From NCBI RefSeq assembly GCF_005048855.1, contig NZ_SUME01000005.1, positions 310,001 through 374,000 on the forward strand: a stretch of 64,000 nucleotides of DNA, given 5' to 3'. The notes beneath the pieces are model-generated. The model did no database searches and was not told the origin of the DNA. It was given only the letters and a program-made list of their open reading frames with translations. This stretch comes from Sphingobacterium olei. Its GTDB lineage: Bacteria > Bacteroidota > Bacteroidia > Sphingobacteriales > Sphingobacteriaceae. Below, piece by piece: positions 8,528 to 15,919 of the stretch. Numbering within the stretch: the stretch's first letter is position 1; every line of letters begins with the position of its first letter. The translations under genes and the position numbers were made by a program.

Positions 8528-9955
8528 ATGTATAAAATAAATATTATGATAAAAGCGAAAAAAAACCTGTTTACTAAAATTGCCGCAGTGGCGCTATTGT
8601 CTGCTGCCTGCCTTACCTATTGGTCTTGTAGCACGATAAAGGCCAACGAAAATCAGAAAGAAAATTGGAAAAGTCTATTTGACGGTAAGAGTTTAAAAGG
8701 TTGGAAAAAATTAGGTGGAGATGCCCCTTATGAAGTCGTAGACGGCGTGATTGTCGGAACGATGACGAAAGGAACGCCCAATTCATTCCTCGTTACTGAG
8801 CAAGAATATGGAGATTTTATCCTTGAGCTGGATATAAAGCTGGAAGGCAATAGTACCAATTCTGGTGTCCAAACCCGTAGCCATTTTGATCCGTCGGGCA
8901 ACAACGGTAAAGGTAGGGTATACGGCAGACAGATGGAAATAGATCCGACTGCACGTGCTTGGTCGGGTGGTATCTATGATGAAGCCCGCAGACTATGGTT
9001 GTATCCAATGGATTTGAATGAGAAAGCAAAAACAGCTTATAAGCAAGAGGAATACAATCACGTGCGCATAGAAGCAATAGGTAATGAACTCAAGACCTGG
9101 ATAAATGGTGTACCTACTGCGTATGTAATCGATACATTAGATCCTACCGGTTTCATCGGTTTACAAGTACATAGCATCCCAAATGAATTGGATGGAAAGA
9201 AAGTGTATTTTAAGAACATCAAAATTCAGACGACCAATCTGAAATCGAAAGATTTCCCTACAGATGTACATATTGTAAATTTGGCACCCAACAATCTTTC
9301 TGCGGCGGAACAAAAGGCTGGGTATAAACTGTTGTTTAATGGACAGGATTTTAAAGGCTGGAAAAGTGCACGTACGGGAGAATTGCCTGGTAAAGGTTGG
9401 GAGGTCAAAAATGGTCAAGTTAATGTGTTGAAATCCGATGGTGGCGAATCTACAAATGGTGGTGACATCATTACCCAAGATCAATATGCAGCTTTTGATC
9501 TTTCGTTTGAATTTAAGCTTACTCCAGGAGCAAATAGCGGTGTTAAGTATTTTGTTACGTTAAAGGAAAAAACACATGGATCAGCAATTGGTTTAGAATT
9601 CCAGGTGTTGGATGATGCCTTGCACCCCGATGCAAAGATGGGTAAGAATGGTAACCGCACATTGGCGTCGCTATATGATCTGATTACGTCGAATAAAGAT
9701 GGCCGCGCACGTAGACCAATAGGCCAATGGAATCGCGGTCGTGTGGTGGTTACGCCAGACAATCAGGTAACACACTATCTTAACGGTATAAAAATGCTAA
9801 CCTATGAAAGAGGGTCACAATCATTCAAAGATATTGTTGCGACGAGTAAGTATAAAGATTGGGAAAACTTTGGAGAAGCAAAACAAGGACATATTTTACT
9901 TCAGGATCATGGAGATTCGGTTTCCTTTCGGAATATAAAAATCAAATCGTATTAA
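8528..9955 (+). CDS. Double DUF1080 (3-keto-disaccharide hydrolase-like) lipoprotein
   Basis: The N-terminus (KIAAVALLSAACLTYWSCS) is a lipoprotein signal, with acylation likely at the WSC cysteine. Two copies of the DUF1080 concanavalin-like domain follow: residues about 42-212 (SLFDGKSLKGWKKLGG ... GFIGLQVHS) and about 265-473 (LLFNGQDFKGWKSAR ... HILLQDHGD). The domain is named for 3-keto-glycoside hydrolase activity. The ATG at 8546 may be the real start, since MIKAKK precedes the signal core equally well. The gene is 31 bp upstream of a Gfo/Idh/MocA oxidoreductase. The established 3-keto pathway pairs an oxidoreductase that makes 3-keto sugars with such hydrolases, so the two genes probably act together on glycosides. 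Confidence 0.85.
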   Translation: MYKINIMIKAKKNLFTKIAAVALLSAACLTYWSCSTIKANENQKENWKSLFDGKSLKGWKKLGGDAPYEVVDGVIVGTMTKGTPNSFLVTEQEYGDFILELDIKLEGNSTNSGVQTRSHFDPSGNNGKGRVYGRQMEIDPTARAWSGGIYDEARRLWLYPMDLNEKAKTAYKQEEYNHVRIEAIGNELKTWINGVPTAYVIDTLDPTGFIGLQVHSIPNELDGKKVYFKNIKIQTTNLKSKDFPTDVHIVNLAPNNLSAAEQKAGYKLLFNGQDFKGWKSARTGELPGKGWEVKNGQVNVLKSDGGESTNGGDIITQDQYAAFDLSFEFKLTPGANSGVKYFVTLKEKTHGSAIGLEFQVLDDALHPDAKMGKNGNRTLASLYDLITSNKDGRARRPIGQWNRGRVVVTPDNQVTHYLNGIKMLTYERGSQSFKDIVATSKYKDWENFGEAKQGHILLQDHGDSVSFRNIKIKSY

Positions 9956-9986
9956 TTTTTAAACCGAACAACTAAACGTAATTGAT

Positions 9987-11405
9987 ATGACAAATCATTA
10001 TTTCTCAAGAAGAAGTTTTCTTAAAAAAACCACTATTGCTGGAGGTGCAGTACTTTTATCTAACAGTGTGCTTGGAAATGTAGTCCTTGCCAAACCCAAT
10101 GAGCGGGTCAATTTGGCCTGCATTGGAATCGGAAATAGAGCCGCAGAAATCATTAAGGATCTATACAAAACAGGGTTGTGTAATATCGTGGCCTTGTGTG
10201 ATGTGGATTTAGGAGCGCCACATACTGCCGAGATCATGAAGATGTTTCCGGATGCGCCCCGTTTCACGGACTTCCGAAAGATGTTGGAACAGATGGATAC
10301 GCAGATCGACGCGGTTTCTATAGGTACACCAGATTTTGCACACTTCGCGGCTACCATGATGGCTATAGATATGGGCAAACATGTGTATGTAGAAAAGCCA
10401 ATGGCGCGCACGTTTTGGGAGGTAGAGTTGATGATGGAAAAGGCCAAAAAATTTCCGAAGGTAGTAACCCAGATGGGAAATCAGGGGCATTCCGAAGCAA
10501 ATTATTTCCAGTTCAAGGCCTGGAAGGACGCGGGGATTATCAAAGATGTTCACCGTATCGATGCCCATATGAATATGCCACGGAGATGGCATGGTTGGGA
10601 TCCTACCATAAAAAGTTTCCCTAAAGCACAGACCATTCCACAGACACTGGATTGGGAATTATGGCAAATGCAGACTTTGGGTCATGACTACAATAAAGAT
10701 TTTGTCAACGGACAATGGCGATGCTGGTTTGACTTTGGAATGGGGGCACTAGGAGATTGGGGTGCCCATCTATTGGATACGGCGCACGAATTCTTAGATT
10801 TGGGACTCCCCACGGAGGTAGATGCCGTGATGTTAGAAGGGCATAATTCCTTCTTTTTTCCGATGTCTTCCACACTTAAATTTCATTTCCCGAAGAAGAA
10901 GAATAGAGGTGCTGTCGATATTAATTGGTATGATGGACTCGATAATCTTCCGCCAATACCGGAGGGGTATGGCGTCTCAGGTCTGGACCCGAACATTCCA
11001 CCACCGAGCACAGGTAAATTGGAACCCGCTAAATTGAATCCGGGTAAGATCATCTATTCAAAAAATCTGACGTTTAAAGGTGGATCGCACGGAAGTACGT
11101 TGCAGATTATTCCGGAAGGGAAAGCACAAGAGATCGCAGCTAAGTTGCCGACCGTACCTGCTTCACCTTCTAACCATTTCGCCAATTTCTTGAAAGCCAG
11201 CAAAGGGGAGGAAAAAACGAGATCTCCATTTGATATAGCTGGTCCGTTAAGTCAGGTTTTCTGTCTTGGTGTGATCACCCAAAAACTCAACACAAAAATT
11301 GTGTTTGATCCGATTAAAAAAGAGATTGTAAACGATAAATTTGCGAATGCGCTGTTAATAGGACCTCCTCCTGCAAAAGGATGGGAACAATATTATAAGG
11401 TATAG
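9987..11405 (+). CDS. Tat-exported Gfo/Idh/MocA family oxidoreductase
   Basis: This 472-residue NAD(P)-dependent oxidoreductase begins with a twin-arginine export signal (FSRRSFLKKTTIAGGAVLL), so it is folded with cofactor and exported to the periplasm. The Rossmann fold starts at RVNLACIGIGNRA. The catalytic lysine motif appears as YVEKPMARTFWE, and the C-terminal domain contains DFGMGALGDWGAHLLDTA. Periplasmic members often oxidise C3 of glucosides or use a tightly bound cofactor for redox-neutral hydrolysis. Co-transcription with the double DUF1080 protein supports a 3-keto-glycoside role. The gene ends 10 bp before a strong bidirectional terminator. Confidence 0.88.
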   Translation: MTNHYFSRRSFLKKTTIAGGAVLLSNSVLGNVVLAKPNERVNLACIGIGNRAAEIIKDLYKTGLCNIVALCDVDLGAPHTAEIMKMFPDAPRFTDFRKMLEQMDTQIDAVSIGTPDFAHFAATMMAIDMGKHVYVEKPMARTFWEVELMMEKAKKFPKVVTQMGNQGHSEANYFQFKAWKDAGIIKDVHRIDAHMNMPRRWHGWDPTIKSFPKAQTIPQTLDWELWQMQTLGHDYNKDFVNGQWRCWFDFGMGALGDWGAHLLDTAHEFLDLGLPTEVDAVMLEGHNSFFFPMSSTLKFHFPKKKNRGAVDINWYDGLDNLPPIPEGYGVSGLDPNIPPPSTGKLEPAKLNPGKIIYSKNLTFKGGSHGSTLQIIPEGKAQEIAAKLPTVPASPSNHFANFLKASKGEEKTRSPFDIAGPLSQVFCLGVITQKLNTKIVFDPIKKEIVNDKFANALLIGPPPAKGWEQYYKV

Positions 11406-11414
11406 TATAGTAAT

Positions 11415-11452
11415 AACGTTTTTAATGCCTATATTAAGGCATTAAAAACGTT
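11415..11452. terminator. Bidirectional terminator between convergent genes
   Basis: Two 15-nt arms (AACGTTTTTAATGCC at 11415-11429 and its exact complement at 11438-11452) flank an 8-nt spacer, followed by TTTC on the + strand. The outer bases are A/T-rich on both sides, so it can stop both the oxidoreductase transcript and the kinase transcript. The kinase stop codon and last codons lie inside the hairpin. Confidence 0.8.
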
Positions 11453-12762
11453 TTCTTGTTAAAAGTAAGGCTATAGGTTGTGCCGGTTCCGGGTGTAGAA
11501 TCGACAGTGATCTCAATGTCAAAGGCATCGGCAATACTTTTAACAATGGATAAACCTAAGCCGTAGCGTCCGGTACCACCTTTACTCGAAAACCTGTTGA
11601 ATAAAGAGGGTAGTCGGGCTGGCGTAATTCCTATGCCTGTATCCTTGATATGCAGACAGTAATATCCATCTTTGTATTCATCGTGGATTATGATTTGACC
11701 ATGCTGCACGTTATAGCGTATTGCATTTGACACTATGTTATACAACATATGAAAGAAGAGCTCCTTGTTCATATGTTTGAAAACAATATCCACGTTCACC
11801 CGAATGGTGTATCGTATATCCATTTCCTCCAACATCGGCGTAAGCTCTTCAAATACGTTATATAATATAGCTTTTGGATGGAACTCATCCTCTTTTTTAT
11901 ATTGCCCCCCATCTATCCGGGCCAAAAATAATAATGCCTTGATTATCTTTCCCAGTCGATCTAATGTTCTCGACATATCCATGAGTCTATCCAACTGTTC
12001 TGGTAGAAGATTGTCGTCCATAGTCATGTTTTCGATCTTATTTTTAAGAATGCTGACAGGAGTAAGCAGTTCGTGTGATGCATTTGCTGTAAATTCACGC
12101 TCTCGCTTAAAGGCGCTATTAACGTTGACCATGAGTTCCTGTAGCGAATCGTCCAGAAATCGAAAGTCCCTGGTGGTAGTTTTAATGGGGACGAAATTGA
12201 TGTTAAAGGGAAACTTTTGATTGATCAGTCTTTTCGCTACAATAGACCTGAATGGTTTTAATAGTTTCCTCAGATAAAAGAAATCCAACAGCAACGTTAT
12301 AAGCGTAAGGACGATTAGAAAAAATAAACTCACTTGCTGCAGGAGATCACTATAGAGGTTTATGGTTTGTTGGGATCTCCCGATTTCTAATAGGTAATAA
12401 TCCTCTTTCGAGGTAAATACGTTTTTAAGAATCCGGTACGGAATCGTATCACTACCAATGATGCGTATCTGGTCATCTATTTCACTTGAATCGATCCAGG
12501 CTTCGGGCGGTACTTTTTGGATCGACACGTAATCTTCTTTAAGCATAGTGTAACTTCCGTAACTATCCTGCCCTTCGAGATAGAAATCCAACCCATTTTC
12601 TTTGATATCCTGAAAAACCTTCTCCCGCTGGATCTGCAAAAATTTATCGATTGTATAGACGGAATACCAGTCAAACAACGAAGGGAGTGAACTGACAAAT
12701 ACGCCAAAAATAATCAGTTTGGACAATGTAAAATACAGGGTTAGTTTATGGTTTAACTTCAC
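11434..12762 (-). CDS. Sensor histidine kinase (OmpR-partner type)
   Basis: The protein has 442 residues starting at a GTG (12762) that overlaps the regulator stop in a GTGA junction; a longer frame to 12810 would run back into the regulator gene. Two membrane helices (about residues 8-28 and 143-165) enclose a periplasmic sensor of roughly 115 residues. There is a linker, then the dimerisation domain with phospho-acceptor His230 in ASHELLTPVS, and an ATPase domain with NAIRYN, DTGIGI and GRYGLGLSIV. It is translationally coupled to the response regulator. The signal is unknown. The periplasmic domain is small and matches no sensor fold I recognise. Confidence 0.9.
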   Translation of the reverse strand: MKLNHKLTLYFTLSKLIIFGVFVSSLPSLFDWYSVYTIDKFLQIQREKVFQDIKENGLDFYLEGQDSYGSYTMLKEDYVSIQKVPPEAWIDSSEIDDQIRIIGSDTIPYRILKNVFTSKEDYYLLEIGRSQQTINLYSDLLQQVSLFFLIVLTLITLLLDFFYLRKLLKPFRSIVAKRLINQKFPFNINFVPIKTTTRDFRFLDDSLQELMVNVNSAFKREREFTANASHELLTPVSILKNKIENMTMDDNLLPEQLDRLMDMSRTLDRLGKIIKALLFLARIDGGQYKKEDEFHPKAILYNVFEELTPMLEEMDIRYTIRVNVDIVFKHMNKELFFHMLYNIVSNAIRYNVQHGQIIIHDEYKDGYYCLHIKDTGIGITPARLPSLFNRFSSKGGTGRYGLGLSIVKSIADAFDIEITVDSTPGTGTTYSLTFNKKTFLMP

Positions 12763-13439
12763 TTTATGACATTTACTTTGTATCCAATTCCCCTTACCGA
12801 TTCTAGCCAATCCACTTTCGCATAAGCGGATAGTTTCTTGCGGATATTTTTGATGTGTACATCTATATAGTTGGAGTCACCCTCAGAAAGGCTGAGGTCG
12901 CCCCATACATATTCATAAAGCTGTGTTCGGCTTAATGGTCTGTTCTTGTTGAGTAGTAGATACGATAAGATGTCAAATTCTTTTTTATAGAGTGTGATCT
13001 GGATGCCCCTGTAATCTACAGTGCGGTTTTGTAAGTTTACTTCAAAATCTCCGACCTTGATGTTTTGCCCCTGTGTGCCATATTTTCTACGTATAATAGC
13101 CTGTATGCGGGCATGGAGTTCGGCCAATGAAAATGGCTTAGGAAGATAGTCGTCGGCTCCTTGCTCCAGACCGTTTATACGGTGTTCGATATCTCCTTTT
13201 GCGGAGAGTATAACGACAAGGGTGTCCGGAAGGTTTTCTTTAATATTCTTCAATATATCCAGGCCATTTCCATCCGGGAGACCAAGATCCAACAATACAA
13301 AATCATAGTGCTTATTCATCAGAATAGAAAGTGCTTCCTGTTTGGTGCCCACGTTGTGGCATTCGTATTGGTAACGTTCCAAAAAGAGCACTATCTCATC
13401 ACATAACTCATTTTCATCATCGATCAACAGGATTTTCAT
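12759..13439 (-). CDS. OmpR-family response regulator
   Basis: This 226-residue regulator has a receiver domain (residues 1-115) with acidic DDEN near the start, phospho-acceptor Asp51 in VLLDLGLPDGNG, and lysine in YLPKPFSLAEL. The C-terminal winged helix (about 128-222) includes LSRTQLYEYVW and DVHIKNIRKKL. It forms a pair with the kinase just downstream and lies 20 bp after the barrel gene, so the pair is likely expressed with the envelope proteins upstream. It may control that same operon, but no repeated operator was identified. Confidence 0.93.
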   Translation of the reverse strand: MKILLIDDENELCDEIVLFLERYQYECHNVGTKQEALSILMNKHYDFVLLDLGLPDGNGLDILKNIKENLPDTLVVILSAKGDIEHRINGLEQGADDYLPKPFSLAELHARIQAIIRRKYGTQGQNIKVGDFEVNLQNRTVDYRGIQITLYKKEFDILSYLLLNKNRPLSRTQLYEYVWGDLSLSEGDSNYIDVHIKNIRKKLSAYAKVDWLESVRGIGYKVNVIK

Positions 13440-13459
13440 GGGCGTATGCTATCTATCCT

Positions 13460-14299
13460 TTAAAATTGATAAAAATATCCTAATGAAAGAAATGAATTCT
13501 GGCTTCTTTCCTGTCCCGTCTTTTTACTCAATAGCGAAAGCTGGTAGGAGAGCATTAAAGCGCTTTTCCCGCGGTAAAATACAAGAGGGAGATTAAAATT
13601 GTAGGATAATAGATTAAAATCTTCGGATACGGTGGTTGTTTCAACTGTTTCACCGTTGCCGGGTAACGGGATAGGCAGTAGACCTCCTAATAAACGACGG
13701 GAGGTTTCCTCCATATAGGTAACATAGAATCTTTGCGTTCCTGCGACAATATTTATACCGGGATTAAGATGAAGCAGATTGGAACCCCATTGGGCGAGTT
13801 GGATGTCTTTTGAATTTGTTAAGGATAGGAATATGTCTTCGGATTTACCAAAATTAAAATCACCGGTCAGTCCGGTTTTAAAGTAATGCGTAAATTCAAT
13901 TGAAGCACTGGCACTGTTGGGATTTGATGCCTGTAATATGGGAGAATCTTTGGCGTAAAAAGACCTCGTATAATTCAAGTCAAGCGCTATATTCGGTGTG
14001 ATATCAAATTCGAAACCTGTACCAAGATGTAATTCTGAAGGGAAATTGTCTTCTGTGAGTAATTGATAGCCTCCGGAAGACGCATACCATCCTGAGGGCA
14101 TACGGAGCCGGAAGTCGAGGTAACCAAAAGGCAAGGCTTCCTGGGCGGTCTGTCCGTAGTAATTTGCGTTGGAGCTTACCACCGAAGATAACGTGAGGGT
14201 CGTCTTTTTAAGCACGACAGCAGTACTGTCGGACTGTGCCAAAGGCCGAACCGGGACCGATATCCATACCAGCATCAGACCCATTATCAAGTTTTTCAT
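13460..14299 (-). CDS. Predicted outer-membrane beta-barrel protein, unknown family
   Basis: This 279-residue protein has a signal peptide (MKNLIMGLMLVWISVPVRPLAQS). The rest alternates hydrophobic and polar residues in strand-length runs and ends in an aromatic terminus (FLSLGYFYQF), typical of outer-membrane barrels recognised by the Bam machinery. Strand-like segments such as NIALDLNYTRSFYA and TGLTGDFNFG support about 12-14 strands. I do not recognise the family; it resembles the transporter-like barrels called meta-pathway or DUF-type OMPs in Bacteroidetes. It lies 4 bp from the small secreted protein gene upstream and 20 bp from the response regulator downstream, so the four genes form one transcription unit. 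Confidence 0.65.
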   Translation of the reverse strand: MKNLIMGLMLVWISVPVRPLAQSDSTAVVLKKTTLTLSSVVSSNANYYGQTAQEALPFGYLDFRLRMPSGWYASSGGYQLLTEDNFPSELHLGTGFEFDITPNIALDLNYTRSFYAKDSPILQASNPNSASASIEFTHYFKTGLTGDFNFGKSEDIFLSLTNSKDIQLAQWGSNLLHLNPGINIVAGTQRFYVTYMEETSRRLLGGLLPIPLPGNGETVETTTVSEDFNLLSYNFNLPLVFYRGKSALMLSYQLSLLSKKTGQERSQNSFLSLGYFYQF

Positions 14300-14303
14300 G
14301 GTG

Positions 14304-14624
14304 TTAAAGTTTAATTTTAACCTGCGTATTCACTTTTACAGGTACTACCTTTGGTGTGTTGATCTGAATTGACGTTACTCCTATTGTTTTGGGAACGGCT
14401 TGATTTTTAGCTTTTGGAACTTTTTTTATTACTGCACTTACTGTTTGCGTCTTGTCGTCTCCCGATTTTTCTTTTTTCTGAACCACCGTTTCCTGCACAC
14501 GCGAAGACTTACCCGTAGTATCCTGTTCGAGGAGGAATGTCAGGTTTTCCTCCCGTGTTATTGGAGCTGCATAAATACGATGCGAAACCAATAACCCTAA
14601 TCCTATCAGAAACAAATATTTCAT
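14304..14624 (-). CDS. Small secreted protein of unknown function
   Basis: This 106-residue protein starts at the ATG at 14624; a longer frame begins at 14645. A signal peptide (MKYLFLIGLGLLVSHRIYAA) is followed by a polar, lysine-rich, low-complexity body and a C-terminal segment ending VPVKVNTQVKIKL. The tail resembles that of the neighbouring 14877-15425 protein (APIKVNTSITSGLGLRL): both end with P-(V/I)-KVNT and alternating hydrophobic residues to a final leucine. The gene is 4 bp before the barrel gene. The shared tail could be a secretion or anchoring signal, or an interaction with the barrel; neither is established. Confidence 0.6.
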   Translation of the reverse strand: MKYLFLIGLGLLVSHRIYAAPITREENLTFLLEQDTTGKSSRVQETVVQKKEKSGDDKTQTVSAVIKKVPKAKNQAVPKTIGVTSIQINTPKVVPVKVNTQVKIKL

Positions 14625-14645
14625 TTTTGTGCTTCTTGCTCGCAT

Positions 14646-14710
14646 TAAGTGAACCTCGTGAGGCTTCCTGAAAAAGTAATAACATCGTCATTCTTTCTTC
14701 TCGCAATGAC
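14646..14710. repeat. Possible decayed REP-like element
   Basis: The stretch contains CTCGTGAGGCTTCC and, near 14695-14710, TTCTCGCAATGACTCG. It resembles the dispersed GTCATTGCGAGG-type palindromic repeats common in Bacteroidetes genomes. Only fragments remain, so this is tentative. A possible minus-strand -7 element (TAAATTTG, 14760-14767) lies to its right and could drive the small-protein operon. Confidence 0.3.
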
Positions 14711-14815
14711 TCGTTTTTAGATTTTTGAAATCCATCTATACAGCCTACTTAGGCAAACTCAAATTTAGATAAAATGATTTGCATTCATAAAACTAATAGA
14801 AAAAATACTATCCGT

Positions 14816-14860
14816 AACTTACTTTGATATGCAAACCTACATTGCATATCAAAGTAAGTT
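14816..14860. terminator. Perfect 19-bp inverted repeat, probable terminator
   Basis: The arms AACTTACTTTGATATGCAA (14816-14834) and their exact complement (14842-14860) flank a 7-nt loop. It lies 16 bp past the stop of the minus-strand gene ending at 14877, where a terminator is expected. No long T run directly follows on the minus strand (the nearest T tract is about 10 nt beyond), so it might act as an RNA end-stabiliser or protein-binding palindrome instead. Confidence 0.6.
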
Positions 14861-14876
14861 AAATCATGTTTTTAGT

Positions 14877-15425
14877 TTAAAGTCTAAGACCGAGTCCTGA
14901 TGTAATCGATGTATTTACCTTGATTGGCGCTACTTTAATATCGGTCTTCACATTTGAATGTATAGTCGAAACTGCCTTTATTGCATTAGAAGTGGTTGTA
15001 CCGATGCCATCAATTGCTGTGTTGGGTTGAGATAGCACGGATCCAATGTTGTTCCCGATGTTATTTCCTGTTTCGCTAGCTATGCCCGCCTGCAATGATG
15101 TGGTTACCGTTTGCCCATTCACCTCGGCATGCAAGGTTTGATCTACAACTCCCGTTGCCTCAGAAGTAGGAACTTGCTGTAATAGTGATTTTTTCGTTTC
15201 CGTTACTTTTTGAAGAACCGCTGTCTTCTTTTGTTCTACCTTCGACTGAATTTCTCCTGGATGAACCTTTGCATTTGTTTGGCTCGTATACTTGCCTTCC
15301 ATATTACCACCGTCAGCTTTTAGGTGTTTTTGTGCATCAGTCTTGATGACTGTCTCTACTTTTTGTTGTGCTGTCGCTACAGTGAATGTCATCACTGAGA
15401 AAGCGAAAATTATCATCTTTTTCAT
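14877..15425 (-). CDS. Secreted protein of unknown function, KVNT-tail paralogue
   Basis: This 182-residue protein has a cleavable signal peptide (MKKMIIFAFSVMTFTVATAQ). The mature part is polar and rich in Lys, Thr, Gln and Val, with predicted helical stretches (QSKVEQKKTAVLQKVTETKK) and a duplicated NNIG motif. Its last residues (VAPIKVNTSITSGLGLRL) echo the tail of the 106-residue protein downstream. It belongs to no family I recognise. It is separated from the downstream operon by the 19-bp hairpin, so it is probably transcribed on its own. A minus-strand TAGATTTG element (15533-15540), about 110 bp upstream, may be its promoter. Confidence 0.65.
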   Translation of the reverse strand: MKKMIIFAFSVMTFTVATAQQKVETVIKTDAQKHLKADGGNMEGKYTSQTNAKVHPGEIQSKVEQKKTAVLQKVTETKKSLLQQVPTSEATGVVDQTLHAEVNGQTVTTSLQAGIASETGNNIGNNIGSVLSQPNTAIDGIGTTTSNAIKAVSTIHSNVKTDIKVAPIKVNTSITSGLGLRL

Positions 15426-15532
15426 CTTTATAAATTGTTTTTAATGGTGATGAAACTATCAGATTTATTTATCCCACGCTGTGGTTTAGATAAATGATGA
15501 TGGTTTCATAGTATTTAATTTTTTTGTTATGC

Positions 15533-15540
15533 CAAATCTA
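15533..15540 (-). promoter_or_regulatory. Candidate -7 element for the 14877-15425 gene
   Basis: On the minus strand this reads TAGATTTG, matching TAnnTTTG. It would give a leader of about 100 nt. No TTTG -33 element lies at the expected distance, so the call is weak. Confidence 0.3.
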
Positions 15541-15681
15541 AATACCGAATATGAAAATAAAATGAAACGATTTAAAAATCAAAAAATATATGGATGATGC
15601 CTGAAGCTGTAATTTAAGATAATAATAATGAATGTGGAGAGCTTTTGTAGTGTTAATATTTGTTAAACAAAACGGTTTAGC

Positions 15682-15712
15682 TTGTAAGAAATACGCATTG
15701 TTAGTATCTTTG
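15682..15712 (+). promoter_or_regulatory. Bacteroidetes-type promoter for a short transcript
   Basis: TTG at 15682-15684 (within CTTG), a 20-nt spacer, and TATCTTTG at 15705-15712 fit the -33/-7 consensus of the Bacteroidetes primary sigma factor. Transcription would start near 15718. No coding region follows before the terminator at 15746-15776. Confidence 0.5.
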
Positions 15713-15717
15713 AGCTT

Positions 15718-15780
15718 CATAATTTAGGTTAATAATTGGTTAGTTAAGGTCTTGAAGCTCCCCGCTTCAAGACCTTTTTC
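15718..15780 (+). ncRNA. Candidate short RNA of about 60 nt
   Basis: The segment between the promoter-like elements at 15682-15712 and the T run at 15775-15779 would give an RNA of about 60 nt: an unstructured A/U-rich 5' part and a strong 3' hairpin. No start codon with a meaningful frame is present. It could be a trans-acting small RNA, or the trace of an older gene whose promoter and terminator survive. The call rests on promoter and terminator signals alone. Confidence 0.4.
15746..15776 (+). terminator. Intrinsic terminator with TCCCC loop
   Basis: Perfect 13-bp stem (AAGGTCTTGAAGC, loop TCCCC, GCTTCAAGACCTT) followed by a run of T on the + strand. The loop and closing pairs (AGC TCCCC GCT in the relative at 40398) recur in another terminator in this window. 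No protein gene lies upstream on the same strand. Confidence 0.8.
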
Positions 15781-15835
15781 TTATATTTTATACGTCAGAA
15801 GGCCATGAAAATTTAAAAATCTTATTCGAGTTTTT

Positions 15836-15866
15836 TTTGTTTCTATTATATTCTATTCTATATTTA
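15836..15866 (+). promoter_or_regulatory. Promoter of the GntR-type regulator
   Basis: TTTG at 15836-15839, a 19-nt spacer, and TATATTTA at 15859-15866 (one mismatch to TAnnTTTG). The start would be near 15873, giving a leader of about 47 nt. The operator motif at 15845-15862 fills the space between the two elements, so a bound protein would block polymerase. Confidence 0.5.
15845..15862 (-). promoter_or_regulatory. Candidate GntR operator (autoregulation)
   Basis: On the minus strand this reads TATAGAATAGAATATAAT. Sixteen of 18 bases match the motif in the susC leader (18635-18652). It lies inside the promoter of the regulator gene. A shorter copy of the core, GTATAGAAT, occurs again just before the regulator start (15899-15907). 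Shared placement at the regulator and its likely target is the main evidence. Confidence 0.55.
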
Positions 15867-15919
15867 GCAAAAAATGCATGAAATAGCCACCTTGCAAAGT
15901 ATAGAATTAGTCGTTACAA

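Larger units (their letters stand above)
15426..15919. other. Divergent regulatory region
   Basis: This 494-bp AT-rich stretch lies between the minus-strand secreted protein and the plus-strand GntR gene. It holds, left to right, a possible minus-strand promoter, a complete plus-strand promoter followed within 100 bp by an intrinsic terminator (a possible short RNA), and the promoter and operator of the GntR gene. A 60-codon minus-strand frame at 15538-15720 is AT-rich and not credible as a gene. Confidence 0.6.

Noticed and set aside
11402..11411. TATAGTATAG near the end of the oxidoreductase gene, resembling the GntR operator
   Set aside because: It covers only part of the 18-bp motif, lies in a gene end next to a terminator, and has no promoter after it.
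15538..15720. 60-codon minus-strand frame upstream of the GntR gene
   Set aside because: It is AT-rich, hydrophobic by composition only, and overlaps promoter elements on both strands.
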